From an uncultured Clostridia bacterium (GTDB lineage: Bacteria; Bacillota; Clostridia; Oscillospirales; Acutalibacteraceae): 64,000 bases of DNA. Location of the stretch: NCBI GenBank assembly GCA_944380855.1, contig CALWIW010000003.1, positions 1-64,000 of the forward strand. Direction: 5' to 3'. The notes beneath the pieces were generated by a model, which searched no databases, had not been told where the DNA came from, and was given only the letters and a program-made list of their open reading frames with translations. Numbering within the stretch: position 1 is the stretch's first letter; every line of letters begins with the position of its first letter. Shown here in pieces: positions 34,579 to 43,968 of the stretch. The translations under genes were made by a program, and so were the position numbers.

Positions 34579-37224
34579 ATGGAAAATATCCGTTTCTCAA
34601 ATAATCAAGGAGACTTTGAATTGACGTATGCAGAAAAGGCTCCCGGTACTTATTTTCCGTTGGTGAATGAAAGCGGTATTATTTCAAGTATTACTCCGCT
34701 GTTGTCAGGCGACTGCAAAATGGATCAAAATACATTTTTGCTGGCTCCGGCAAGTGAACAGACACTGACTGAAAGCAAGGCTTCCAGAAATTTTTGGATT
34801 GTAGCAGATAATGCACAGCCATGGTCGGCTGCCGGACAGAGTGCGGCTCAGCAGGCTAAGAGATTTACAAAGGAAGCTGAGCACTGTGTATTAACCGGTG
34901 GTTTGCTTTGGCAGAAGGTTACAAGAAAACAGGCTGAAACAGGTCTGAAAGCGGAAATCTTAAGCTTTGTACCGTCTGATAAAAAACCTGTTGAAATTAT
35001 GCAGGTTTCCGTTACTAACGAAAGCAGTAATAGTGTCAGATTCAAGGCTGTTGTTGCGGTTCCAGTATACGGCAGAAGTGCAGATGACATCAGAGACCAC
35101 AGACACGTAACCAGCTTGCTCCACAGGGTTAAAATGGAATCCCACGGAATTGCAGTCAGCCCAACCCTTTCTTTTGATGAAAGAGGTCATAAAAAGTGTG
35201 AAAATGTTTACAGGGTTTTGGCAGCAGGAAAGGATATGCAGGCACCTCAGTATGCCGTGCCTATGGTAAAGAAGTTCTGCGGTGAGGGAGGTTACGACTG
35301 GCCCCAGGCTGTTGTTGCTCCCAATGTAGCTAAGGACGGAAGAATTTGTGCAGGAGAGACAGCAAAAGGCGGAGAGGTCGTAGCGGCTTTGTTTTTCGAC
35401 TATATAACCCTTGCTCCGGGAGAAAGTACCGATTATCAGGTGCTGATGTCTATTGACGAAAACCCTGTGGAATATTTAAATAAGGAAGCTGTTGACGAGG
35501 CTTTTGAGCGTACCAAAAAGTTTTGGGCAGAAAAAGCCTGCGGAGATTTAAGCATTGCTAATAAAGAGTTTTCACAATGGATGAAGTGGGTATCTGTTCA
35601 GCCCGTTTTGCGTCGTATCTGCGGATGCAGCTTTATGCCGCACCATGACTACGGAAGAGGCGGAAGAGGCTGGAGAGATCTTTGGCAGGATAGCTTGGGT
35701 CTTGTTCTTACAGAGCCTAATTCAATACGACAAAGTCTTCTTTCCCATTTCGGCGGCGTGAGAGTTGACGGAACAAACGCTACTATTATCGGAAACGAGT
35801 TAGGAGAGTTTAAAGCGGACAGAAACAATATACCCCGTGTATGGATGGATCATGGTTTCTGGCCACTTTTGACTGTTAATTTTTATTTGAACGAAACAGG
35901 CGACTACAATTTCCTGTTTGAGGAAAGACCATACTTTGCAGACGGATTTTCTTACAGAGGAGAGCCGGGCCACGAAAAAGAAAATAACGGCGAATATTCA
36001 GGCTCCGTTTTAGAGCATATGCTTATTCAAAATGTTACGGCATTTTTTGATGTGGGCGAACACGGTCATATTAAGTTAAGAGGAGCCGACTGGAACGACG
36101 GTCTTGATATGGCGGTGCAAAGAGGAGAGAGTGTTGCTTTTACAGCGGCATATGCAGGTAACCTTGCTACCTTGGCTGATCTTATAGACAATGTAGGCAA
36201 TATGGGCTTTGATACTTTTGATGTTTCATCTTATCTTTGCGATTTAATGGAATATGACTGCGGAAAATACGGTGATGTTGCTGAAATGCAAAAGGCACTT
36301 ACCGACTATTGTAAGGCAGCTTATAATTCTTCTAACAATAAAAAGACTGTAAGCGGCAAGTGGCTGGCTGAGAAGCTCAGAGGTATGTCTGATTATATAA
36401 AGAAACACATACGTGAAACCGAGTGGGTAGGAGACAACGCCGACCAGCATTGGTTTAACGGTTATTATGATAACAGCGGAAACAGAGTAGAGGGCTTGTT
36501 CGGAGATAAGGTAAGAATGATGCTCACCGGTCAGGTGTTTACCCTGATGTCAGGTGTTGCAACAGACGAGCAGGCTGAAAGCGTTATCAGAGCTGCCGAT
36601 TGGTATTTGTTTGATCCGGGACGCGGCGGTTACTGCCTGAACACTGATTTCGACGAGGTAAAGCTTGATTTGGGACGTATGTTCGGCTTTGCTTACGGTC
36701 ATAAAGAAAACGGAGCTGTGTTCTGTCACATGGCGGTTATGTACGCTTTCGCATTATACAGCAGAGGCTTTGCTCTTGAAGGCTGGAAGGTTTTGGAATG
36801 TCTTTTCAAACAAAGTATATATACAAAGAAAAGCGAAATTCTGCCGGGAATACCGGAATATTTTGACGATGAAGGAAGAGGAATGTATCCTTATCTTACC
36901 GGTGCGGCAAGCTGGCTTAATCTCACCGTTCAGACTCAGATGTTCGGAGTACGCGGCAATAAGGGTAATTTAATATTAAATCCGAAGCTTACGGCAGAAC
37001 AGTTTGATTCACAGGGAAAGGCTGCTATCGCTTGTTCTTTTGCCGGCTGTTCAATTAACGTTGAGTATCTCAATCCAAAGCACTTGGAGTGGAGTGACTA
37101 CAGAATAGGAAATATTTCTGTGGACGGAAAGGTAATTGCCGTAGGTGACAATACCGCGGAAATCAGCAGAGATGAATTAAAAGATAATTGCAATATAGTT
37201 GTAACGCTTGAACCTATATGTTAA
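34579..37224 (+). CDS. GH94-type phosphorylase, laminaribiose/cellobiose phosphorylase-like
   Basis: A cytosolic protein of 881 residues without signal peptide. The N-terminal beta-sandwich (1-300, including FPLVNESGIISSITPLLSGD and VYGRSADDIRDHRHVTSLLH) and the (alpha/alpha)6 barrel (about 330-800) match GH94. The motif GGRGWRDLWQDSLGLV carries the RD..QD signature whose last Asp is the general acid. Residues GADWNDGLDM and the glycine-rich phosphate-binding region RGGYCLNTDF follow. GH94 enzymes split beta-glucosides with phosphate to glucose 1-phosphate. The N-terminal wording and length (longer than cellobiose phosphorylase at about 810) remind me of laminaribiose phosphorylase, but this is inference. 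A second phosphorylase follows after 13 bases. Confidence 0.85.
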   Translation: MENIRFSNNQGDFELTYAEKAPGTYFPLVNESGIISSITPLLSGDCKMDQNTFLLAPASEQTLTESKASRNFWIVADNAQPWSAAGQSAAQQAKRFTKEAEHCVLTGGLLWQKVTRKQAETGLKAEILSFVPSDKKPVEIMQVSVTNESSNSVRFKAVVAVPVYGRSADDIRDHRHVTSLLHRVKMESHGIAVSPTLSFDERGHKKCENVYRVLAAGKDMQAPQYAVPMVKKFCGEGGYDWPQAVVAPNVAKDGRICAGETAKGGEVVAALFFDYITLAPGESTDYQVLMSIDENPVEYLNKEAVDEAFERTKKFWAEKACGDLSIANKEFSQWMKWVSVQPVLRRICGCSFMPHHDYGRGGRGWRDLWQDSLGLVLTEPNSIRQSLLSHFGGVRVDGTNATIIGNELGEFKADRNNIPRVWMDHGFWPLLTVNFYLNETGDYNFLFEERPYFADGFSYRGEPGHEKENNGEYSGSVLEHMLIQNVTAFFDVGEHGHIKLRGADWNDGLDMAVQRGESVAFTAAYAGNLATLADLIDNVGNMGFDTFDVSSYLCDLMEYDCGKYGDVAEMQKALTDYCKAAYNSSNNKKTVSGKWLAEKLRGMSDYIKKHIRETEWVGDNADQHWFNGYYDNSGNRVEGLFGDKVRMMLTGQVFTLMSGVATDEQAESVIRAADWYLFDPGRGGYCLNTDFDEVKLDLGRMFGFAYGHKENGAVFCHMAVMYAFALYSRGFALEGWKVLECLFKQSIYTKKSEILPGIPEYFDDEGRGMYPYLTGAASWLNLTVQTQMFGVRGNKGNLILNPKLTAEQFDSQGKAAIACSFAGCSINVEYLNPKHLEWSDYRIGNISVDGKVIAVGDNTAEISRDELKDNCNIVVTLEPIC

Positions 37225-37237
37225 AAGGAGGAAAGTC

Positions 37238-40200
37238 ATGATTGACAATAAAAACAGATTTACAATATTTGACTATCAGAAACAGCCTACATTCTCCAGC
37301 TTTTTGCCGGGTATAGCAGGTGAAAAGGGTATTCCTGTATGGGTGTACTATAACAACAGGGGTCAAGGGGTTTGCAGCTTTGGCGTAGATGACAAGGAAC
37401 ACCCAATCCTTGAGTTTTGTCCGGCATACACTGCTTATAAAAACAACGACAGAACAGGTTTCCGCACCTTTTTAAAGGTTGACAGTGAATACAAGGAAGC
37501 TTTTACGGGAAAATCTGATATGTTCATTTCATCGGGTCAGCTGGAAATAAGCTGGAGTGATGATAACATTCAGACAGACGTTTTGTATTTCGGAGTTCCT
37601 AACCACAGAGTTGCGGCTCTTGCAAGAGTTTTAACTGTTAAAAACACAAGCGATAAGGCAATGACAGTTGAGGTTTTGGACGGACTTCCGGAGCTTGTTC
37701 CTTACGGAGTTAACAACGAAACTCTTAAAATGATGACTCAGCTTGCAACAGCTTGGATGCAGGTTGAGGACTTGGATAAGGGGTTGCCTTATTTCCGTGT
37801 AAGAGCTTCTATGGCTGATACCGCCTGTGTAACTAAGGTTGAGGGTGGAAACTTTGTATACGGACTTGATGAAAACGGCGACGCTGTTCCTGCAATTGTT
37901 GACTCAAAGGTTATTTTCGGAAGCGATAATGCTTTTGTAAAGGCTGATATGTTTGAAAAAGAGGGAACAGATATTTTAAATGCTGCTCAGGTAACACAGA
38001 ATAAATTCCCATGCTGCTTCCTTGCAAAGAAGAAGGTTTTGCAGCCAGGTGAAGAAATGGTTATTGCTTCTGTATACGGACAGGCGGAGAATAAAGAGGA
38101 ATATCATAAGTTTGTATCTGAAATTAAAAACAGTGATTGGTTTGATGAAAATAAAAAGAACGCAAACGATATTATTTCAAATCTTACAGACGCTGTTTTC
38201 ACACGCACAAAAAATCCTGTGTTTGACGAATACTGCAAGCAAAACTATCTTGACAATCTTCTCCGCGGCGGCGTTCCCATGTTCTTCAAGTATGAAGATA
38301 AATCAACTCCTTTCTATATGTATTCACGTAAGCACGGCGACCCGGAAAGAGAATACAATGCTTTCTCCCTGGGACGTGAATATTATGCTCAGGGTAACGG
38401 AAACTTCCGTGATGTAAATCAGAACAGAAGAAGCGATATAATGTTCCAGCCTGATTTGGGTGATACAATTATAAGAAGCTTTTTTGAGCTTATACAAAGC
38501 GACGGCTACAACCCTCTTGTAATTACAGCAAGTACTTTCAAAATGGATAATGCTGCTGCCGAGGAACTGTGCAGTGAATTACCGGAAAATATTAAAAATG
38601 ATGTAATTGCAATTTTAACTGCTGATTTTACTCCGGGCAAGCTTGCTATGTATCTTGAGAATACAGATTTAACTGCACAGCAGCAGGAAGTATTTTTGGC
38701 AAAGTGTATTTGCAATGCACACAGCGAGCCTAACGCAAATTTGGCAGAGGGATACTGGAGCGACCACTGGACCTATAATATAGATTTGATTGAAAGATAT
38801 CTGGCAGTTTTCCCCGAAAACAAGGATAAGCTTCTTTTCGGAAACCGTGACCTCAGATGGTATGAAACCCATGCTTTTGTTTATCCGCGCTGCAAGAGAT
38901 ATGTTCATACTGAAAACGGTTTAAGACAGTATAACTCTCTCGATATGGAGCGTAAGGCTGAATCTTCACATAAATGGATGCATACATCTAACGGAGAGAT
39001 TGCTTACAGTAATCTTATTGAAAAGATTTTGCTTCTCTGCACAGTAAAGACAGCGACCCTTGATGCCTGCGGATACGGTGTTGAGATGGAAGGCGGAAAG
39101 CCGGGCTGGTATGACGCATTAAACGGACTTCCGGGTTTGTTCGGTTCATCTGTTGCCGAAAGCTGCGAGCTTGCAAGATGGCTTGGTTTTGCACGTCAGG
39201 CATTAAAGGAAAAAACAGGAAGTATCAGTGTATATAAGGAAATAGCAGACCTTATTACTAATGTATACAACGATATTAAGAACAATGATGATTTGTTTGC
39301 CCGTTGGAACGCTATGAATGTGACAAAAGAAAGTTACAGAGATAATACAGCAGAGGGATTCTGCGGTGAAAGTGTTTCCATGGAGTGCAGTGAGCTTGCA
39401 GAAATTCTTAATACATTTGAAAATACAGTTCTTGACGGTATTAACAGAGCAGTTGAGGTAAGCGGCGGAATCTGTCCGACATATTTTTCATTCACTGCTG
39501 AGGACGTGGAGGAAACAAATGACGGTCCTATGCCTAAAAAACTGACACCTCATGTTTTCCCATTGTTCCTGGAGGGCCCTGTTCATTGGCTGAAGCTTAA
39601 TAAGACAATGGAAGAAAAGGGAGAACTGGCAAAACGCATTAAAGCAAGCGGCTTGTACGATAAAAAGCTTAAAATGTTTAAGGTTAATGAGAGCCTTGAA
39701 AATGTGAGCTTTGAAGCGGGCAGAACAAAGGCGTTTACACCCGGTTGGCTTGAAAATGAGTCTATTTGGCTCCATATGGAATATAAGTACCTTCTTGAAT
39801 TGTTAAAGAGCGGTTTGTATGATGAATTTGCAGAGGCTTTACATAACGCTGCTATTCCATTCCTTGATGAGAAAGTATACGGAAGAAGCCTGTTTGAAAA
39901 TGTTTCATTTATTGCATCTTCTGCAAATCCGGACGAATCAGTGCACGGCAGAGGCTTTGTTGCAAGACTTTCCGGTTCTACTGCTGAATTTTTGGATATT
40001 TGGCAGAGAATGTTCTTTGGAAATATGCCGTTCAGAAAAGAAGACAATGGTTTGGTGTTAAATTTTGAACCGTTTATTCCTGAATATTTAATGCCTGAAG
40101 ACGGCGTAGTTAAGGCAACATTCGCTAATAAGACAAAAGTAACATATAAAGTTCAGGGAAGAAAAGTTCTTGTTCCGGGCGAGTATCGTATTTTAAGCTG

Positions 40201-40318
40201 GGATTTAACTGATAAACAGGGAAATAATCACAGAATTGTAGCACCGGAGCTTCCGGAAGAGTTTGCTTTGAAGGTTAGAAAAGGCGAAATTCAGACTATC
40301 GACATAGAAATCGGATAA
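37238..40318 (+). CDS. Large GH94-clan phosphorylase-like enzyme (GH149/GH161 candidate)
   Basis: A cytosolic protein of 1026 residues. The N-terminus has FSSFLPGIAGEKGIPVWVYY and GQGVCSFGVDDKEHPILEF, which I associate with beta-oligoglucan phosphorylases. The barrel motif GNFRDVNQNRRSDIMF stands where GH94 has RD..QD; here Asn replaces the usual catalytic Asp, so it is either a family with another acid (GH149 or GH161 beta-1,3-oligoglucan phosphorylases are candidates) or changed in activity. Length of about 1000 suits those families. The ATG at 37238 follows AAAGGAGG; an ATG-less upstream extension is not needed. Together with the preceding enzyme it could degrade longer chains and then the disaccharide. 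Confidence 0.75.
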   Translation: MIDNKNRFTIFDYQKQPTFSSFLPGIAGEKGIPVWVYYNNRGQGVCSFGVDDKEHPILEFCPAYTAYKNNDRTGFRTFLKVDSEYKEAFTGKSDMFISSGQLEISWSDDNIQTDVLYFGVPNHRVAALARVLTVKNTSDKAMTVEVLDGLPELVPYGVNNETLKMMTQLATAWMQVEDLDKGLPYFRVRASMADTACVTKVEGGNFVYGLDENGDAVPAIVDSKVIFGSDNAFVKADMFEKEGTDILNAAQVTQNKFPCCFLAKKKVLQPGEEMVIASVYGQAENKEEYHKFVSEIKNSDWFDENKKNANDIISNLTDAVFTRTKNPVFDEYCKQNYLDNLLRGGVPMFFKYEDKSTPFYMYSRKHGDPEREYNAFSLGREYYAQGNGNFRDVNQNRRSDIMFQPDLGDTIIRSFFELIQSDGYNPLVITASTFKMDNAAAEELCSELPENIKNDVIAILTADFTPGKLAMYLENTDLTAQQQEVFLAKCICNAHSEPNANLAEGYWSDHWTYNIDLIERYLAVFPENKDKLLFGNRDLRWYETHAFVYPRCKRYVHTENGLRQYNSLDMERKAESSHKWMHTSNGEIAYSNLIEKILLLCTVKTATLDACGYGVEMEGGKPGWYDALNGLPGLFGSSVAESCELARWLGFARQALKEKTGSISVYKEIADLITNVYNDIKNNDDLFARWNAMNVTKESYRDNTAEGFCGESVSMECSELAEILNTFENTVLDGINRAVEVSGGICPTYFSFTAEDVEETNDGPMPKKLTPHVFPLFLEGPVHWLKLNKTMEEKGELAKRIKASGLYDKKLKMFKVNESLENVSFEAGRTKAFTPGWLENESIWLHMEYKYLLELLKSGLYDEFAEALHNAAIPFLDEKVYGRSLFENVSFIASSANPDESVHGRGFVARLSGSTAEFLDIWQRMFFGNMPFRKEDNGLVLNFEPFIPEYLMPEDGVVKATFANKTKVTYKVQGRKVLVPGEYRILSWDLTDKQGNNHRIVAPELPEEFALKVRKGEIQTIDIEIG

Positions 40319-40379
40319 TTTAATACAAAAGTAACTGTTTTTTTGGTGTCGAAAAATTATTTTTACTATTTTATCAAAA

Positions 40380-40435
40380 AAACACACTAAAACTAAAATA
40401 AAGCCGTTTTTTTTAGCCTATTTATCCTATATAAT
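40380..40435 (+). promoter_or_regulatory. Control region of the sugar ABC transporter with shared element
   Basis: AAACACACT and then CTAAAATAAAGCCGTTTTTTT (40380-40413 overall) matches the sequence at 34478-34510. TATAAT at 40430-40435 is the -10 box; the -35 region is a T-run without a clear TTGACA, as expected for an activated promoter. Confidence 0.6.
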
Positions 40436-40486
40436 ATAAGCAATGAAAGGCAAACAAAATGCCAAATATCAAAGGAGGATATATTC

Positions 40487-41818
40487 ATGAAACTTAAAAG
40501 AATTTTCACAGCAATTCTTGCCGGTACAATGGCTCTTTCAATGGCAGCCTGCGGCGGCAACACTGACAGCACAACCGGTTCAGCAGACGGTGAGGCTGCA
40601 AAACCAGAAAAGTTGGTTGTTTGGACACTTGCAGAGGACCTTAAAGACTTCGCTGCTCACTACACAGAGAAGACAGGCATCGATGTTGAGGTTAACGTAA
40701 TTGCTCCGGCTGATTATCCAACAAAGCTCAACACATCACTCGGTTCTCAGAGCGATGAGGTTGACATCATCGTTGGTGAGCCTCAGATGCTTCCTGATTT
40801 CTTCGATGCAGGTTATTTCGCAGATTTGAGCGAGTTCGACAGTGCAGCTCAGGAGAAGCTTGTTCCTTACATTTATGAAGCAGGTAAGGATTCAAACGGA
40901 ACACTCCGTGCACTCAGCTATCAGGTAACAGCAGGTAGCGTAATTTATCGTTTGGACCTTGCTGAAGAAGTATTCGGCACAAGTGATCCTGAAGAGATCG
41001 GTAAGCTCTTCTCAAGCTATGATGCAATCCTTGATACTGCTGCAAAGCTTAAGGAAAAAGGCTACTGCATCTTCGGCGATACAGGTGCTCTTCGTTGGTT
41101 CGCAAATGCAAATACTCCTTGGGTTAAGGATGGTAAGCTTCAGGTAACAGAAGATTCTCTCGGTTACTTTGATACAGCTGTTGAGCTTTATCAGAAAGAG
41201 TATGTTGCTTTTGCTCCTGAGTGGTCTGCAGCATGGTACGCTTCAATGGCTGGTGAACTTCCTGTAAACGCAGGTTGGACTGCTCTTGAAGATATCGAAG
41301 AAGGCACACCTACAACTCAGATCTTCTCTTACATCATGCCAAGCTGGGGTGCAGTTACAATTCGTGACAACGCACAGGACAACATCGGTAACTTCGGTGT
41401 TTGCGAAGGTATCTCAAGCTTCTTCGGCGGCGGTACATTCATCGGTGTTAACGAGTACAGCAAGAACAAGGAAGCAGCTAAGGATTTCGTAGAGTTCTGC
41501 ACGCTTAATGAAGAGACATCAGAGTGGTGGATCGACGAGTCTAACGGTGACATCGTTTCAATGAAGAGCGTTTTGGAAGCAAACAAGGATTACGAGAACC
41601 CTGCTTTCGGCAACCAGAAGACATATGAATTCTTCATGAAGCAGGCTGAAAACATTGACTACAGCTTGATCACACGTTACGATACAGAAATCGGTAATGC
41701 ATTCGGTACAGCAATCGTTGCAGTACAGAACGGTGAAAAGGATAAGGAAACAGCACTTAAAGAGTTCTATACAACAGTTAAGGCTACTTACCCTGAAATT
41801 GAGGTTCCCGAAGCTTAA
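40487..41818 (+). CDS. Extracellular sugar-binding lipoprotein of an ABC importer
   Basis: A protein of 443 residues. The signal with lipobox LSMAAC (Cys 22) is followed by a Ser/Thr/Gly/Asp-rich linker and a two-lobed solute-binding fold of the SBP_bac_1 type (KLVVWTLAEDLKDFAAHYTE, then KTGIDVEVNVIAPADYPTKL). It binds an oligosaccharide outside and delivers it to the permeases encoded next. Codon use is much more biased than in its neighbours (TTC, AAC, CTC), pointing to high expression. AAAGGAGG precedes the ATG. A hairpin follows the stop and probably protects this mRNA. Confidence 0.92.
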   Translation: MKLKRIFTAILAGTMALSMAACGGNTDSTTGSADGEAAKPEKLVVWTLAEDLKDFAAHYTEKTGIDVEVNVIAPADYPTKLNTSLGSQSDEVDIIVGEPQMLPDFFDAGYFADLSEFDSAAQEKLVPYIYEAGKDSNGTLRALSYQVTAGSVIYRLDLAEEVFGTSDPEEIGKLFSSYDAILDTAAKLKEKGYCIFGDTGALRWFANANTPWVKDGKLQVTEDSLGYFDTAVELYQKEYVAFAPEWSAAWYASMAGELPVNAGWTALEDIEEGTPTTQIFSYIMPSWGAVTIRDNAQDNIGNFGVCEGISSFFGGGTFIGVNEYSKNKEAAKDFVEFCTLNEETSEWWIDESNGDIVSMKSVLEANKDYENPAFGNQKTYEFFMKQAENIDYSLITRYDTEIGNAFGTAIVAVQNGEKDKETALKEFYTTVKATYPEIEVPEA

Positions 41819-41838
41819 CTAATAATATCTGACTTGAG

Positions 41839-41861
41839 CGAGGTGGCCTTGTGCCACCTCG
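41839..41861 (+). promoter_or_regulatory. Intercistronic hairpin after the sugar-binding protein gene
   Basis: A perfect 9-bp stem (CGAGGTGGC with GCCACCTCG) and a CTTGT loop, 20 bases after the stop and without a T-run. It would act as a 3' stabiliser or partial terminator, giving more binding protein than permease. Confidence 0.75.
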
Positions 41862-41886
41862 TATTAATTTAAAGGGGGACTATTTA

Positions 41887-42810
41887 ATGGAAAAAAAGAA
41901 AGGAAGAACTTTAGCCAGAAATAATTCTAAGGCAAGAGAACGCTGGGGATTTTATTTTTGTTTACCGTTCGTTATAACATTTCTTATTTTTAGTGTTTAT
42001 CCGGTACTGAGAACTCTTTATATGAGTTTTACCGATTATAAAGGTTATGGTCAGGAAAACTTTGTTTGGTTTGATAACTACACAAGAGCTTTTAAAGATC
42101 CGCTTTTCTGGGATGCCTTTGTTAATACTCTCAAAATGTGGGGTTTGAATATTGTTTTACAGCTTGGATTAGCATTGCTTCTTACAATTATATTCAGCGA
42201 TATTAAGTACAGAATGAGAGGACTAAGTCTTTTCAGAGCATTGTTCTATTTGCCCAACCTGATTGCCTGTACTTCTGTTGCTTTTTTGTTCAAAACTCTC
42301 CTTGACTGGAAATTCGGAAGTTTTAACCAGATTTTGATGCAGTTAGGTATTATTTCGGAACCGGTAAACTGGCTGGGTTATGCAAATACCGCACAGATTG
42401 TTGTTGCAGTTATCGGTGCATGGATGTGGTTTGGAAACAGCTTTATCATGCTTATGGCAGGTGTTCAGGGTATTAACAGAGAATACTATGAGGCTGCTGC
42501 TATTGACGGTGCAGGCAGATGGAAAACATTTTTCAGCATTACAATGCCTTTGCTGAAGCCTATTATGATTTATGTTGCTATTACCAGTTTGATAGGTGGA
42601 CTTCAGTTGTTCGATATTCCTTACCTCATGTCTGGCGGTAAAGGTGATCCGAGCAGAAGCCTGTTCACAGCAGTGTTCTACCTCTTCAACATGGGCTTCA
42701 AGAACAGACAGATGGGTTATGCGGCTGCTCTTGCGTTTGTACTGTTTGTTATAATTGCAATTTGCAGTGCGGTTGTATTTAAGCTTACTAACAGAAAGGA
42801 GAAGAAATAA
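41887..42810 (+). CDS. Sugar ABC transporter permease, MalF/UgpA type
   Basis: A protein of 307 residues with six membrane segments: 25-47, 85-107, 120-142, 168-190, 215-240 and 270-295. The EAA loop that contacts the ATPase is EYYEAAAIDGAGRWKTFFSI, followed by the conserved LPLLKPIM pattern. ATG at 41887 follows AAAGGGGG; a GTG-like start upstream would overlap the intercistronic hairpin. The second permease follows after one base. Confidence 0.93.
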   Translation: MEKKKGRTLARNNSKARERWGFYFCLPFVITFLIFSVYPVLRTLYMSFTDYKGYGQENFVWFDNYTRAFKDPLFWDAFVNTLKMWGLNIVLQLGLALLLTIIFSDIKYRMRGLSLFRALFYLPNLIACTSVAFLFKTLLDWKFGSFNQILMQLGIISEPVNWLGYANTAQIVVAVIGAWMWFGNSFIMLMAGVQGINREYYEAAAIDGAGRWKTFFSITMPLLKPIMIYVAITSLIGGLQLFDIPYLMSGGKGDPSRSLFTAVFYLFNMGFKNRQMGYAAALAFVLFVIIAICSAVVFKLTNRKEKK

Positions 42811-42811
42811 T

Positions 42812-43651
42812 ATGGGTGTTACAATAAAAAATAAAACCATTAAAGGATTTATTTACATATTTCTTATACTCCTTGCAATACTTTGCGTTGTTCCGTTTTT
42901 CCTTATGATTATAAACTCAACCCGTTCAGGTAATGAGATTATGACAGGATTTTCCTTCTTCCCGGGCGGAAGTTTGGCGGAAAACTGGAAGGTTGTTTCT
43001 GAAAACCTTGATATATTCAGAGGTATGCTTAACAGCTTGTTTATCGCGGTTTGCAGCACAATTCTTTGCTCTTACTTCTCAGCACTTACAGCATACGGTC
43101 TTGCTTTTTACAAATTCCGCGGAGCAAAGCTTATATTCGGTGTTATGCTGGTATTTATGATGGTTCCTGCTCAGCTTAGCTTGCTCGGTTTCTATGACCT
43201 TTGCAACAATCTGAAAATTACCAATACATATATTCCTTTGATTGTTCCGTCAATTGCAACTCCTGCAGTTGTATTCTTCTTAAGACAGTATGTTCTCTCT
43301 GTTCTTCCGAAAGCTGTTTTGGAAGCTCCGAGAATTGACGGTGCCAGCGAGATAAAGATTTTCCATAAAATCGTGCTTCCTATCATGGCACCCGGTATTG
43401 CTACAATGGCTATCGGTACATTTATCGGAAGCTGGAACAGCTACCTTATTCCGTTGGTTCTTCTCAGCAAGCAGGAATTGCTCACTTTGCCGGTAATGAT
43501 AGGCAGCTTGCAGTCTGTTACAGACATTGCTTCAAACGCCGGTGCTACATATCTTGCGGTTGCAATTTCGGTTATCCCGATTTTGATTGTATTTGCATTC
43601 TGCTCCAAGTACATTATCAGCAGTATTTCTGCAGGTTCTGTTAAAGAGTAA
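42812..43651 (+). CDS. Sugar ABC transporter permease, MalG/UgpE type
   Basis: A protein of 279 residues with six membrane segments (12-32, 70-95, 105-128, 135-157, 188-210, 245-265). The EAA loop is LEAPRIDGASEIKIFHKIVL. It forms the channel with the preceding permease. AGGAG precedes the ATG. No ATPase gene follows, so a shared MsmK/UgpC-type ATPase encoded elsewhere is expected. The stretch 43652-43777 after the stop shows nothing I recognise. Confidence 0.93.
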   Translation: MGVTIKNKTIKGFIYIFLILLAILCVVPFFLMIINSTRSGNEIMTGFSFFPGGSLAENWKVVSENLDIFRGMLNSLFIAVCSTILCSYFSALTAYGLAFYKFRGAKLIFGVMLVFMMVPAQLSLLGFYDLCNNLKITNTYIPLIVPSIATPAVVFFLRQYVLSVLPKAVLEAPRIDGASEIKIFHKIVLPIMAPGIATMAIGTFIGSWNSYLIPLVLLSKQELLTLPVMIGSLQSVTDIASNAGATYLAVAISVIPILIVFAFCSKYIISSISAGSVKE

Positions 43652-43777
43652 TTTATAATTTGGATTTTTTAGGTATATGAAATGAATATGACTCGGTATG
43701 ACAAATTGATGAGTTCTGAAAACTTTGAGATACAAGTTTAAAGTAAATGTTACAGGCGGTTCGTAAAGTTGTTTCTT

Positions 43778-43806
43778 TTGATAGTTACATAATTTAAAAC
43801 TATTAT
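43778..43806 (+). promoter_or_regulatory. Candidate orphan promoter
   Basis: TTGATA, a 17-base spacer, and TATTAT, located after the sugar operon and before its terminator. It has no open frame of note downstream within about 100 bases. Confidence 0.4.
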
Positions 43807-43812
43807 AGTTTT

Positions 43813-43912
43813 ATATCTCCCTTTAATTTTACATTTTAGAACGAACGGTTTTGTCTATGGCGGACAGTTGCTGTGTTATCTTTCAATAACAAAGCAGCTG
43901 TTCGCTTTTTTT
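43813..43912 (+). ncRNA. Candidate small RNA of about 100 nt
   Basis: The stretch runs from the expected start site of the promoter at 43778-43806 to the end of the strong terminator hairpin at 43860-43912. No Shine-Dalgarno site with a reading frame is seen. It may equally be only the 3' end of the sugar operon. Confidence 0.3.
43860..43912 (+). terminator. Terminator after the sugar ABC transporter unit
   Basis: A 20-base stem with a few mismatches (GCGGACAG-TGCTG-GTTAT against ATAAC-AGCAG-CTGT-CGC), a 6-base loop and a T7 run. It lies 209 bases after the permease stop. Confidence 0.85.
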
Positions 43913-43933
43913 GAAAATATTATATTTTTACTA

Positions 43934-43962
43934 TTGACAATATGTGATATGTGGGGTATAAT
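43934..43962 (+). promoter_or_regulatory. Promoter of infC-rpmI-rplT
   Basis: A full consensus TTGACA, a 17-base spacer, and TATAAT. It is the strongest promoter in the window, 195 bases before the infC start. Confidence 0.88.
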
Positions 43963-43968
43963 ACCAAA

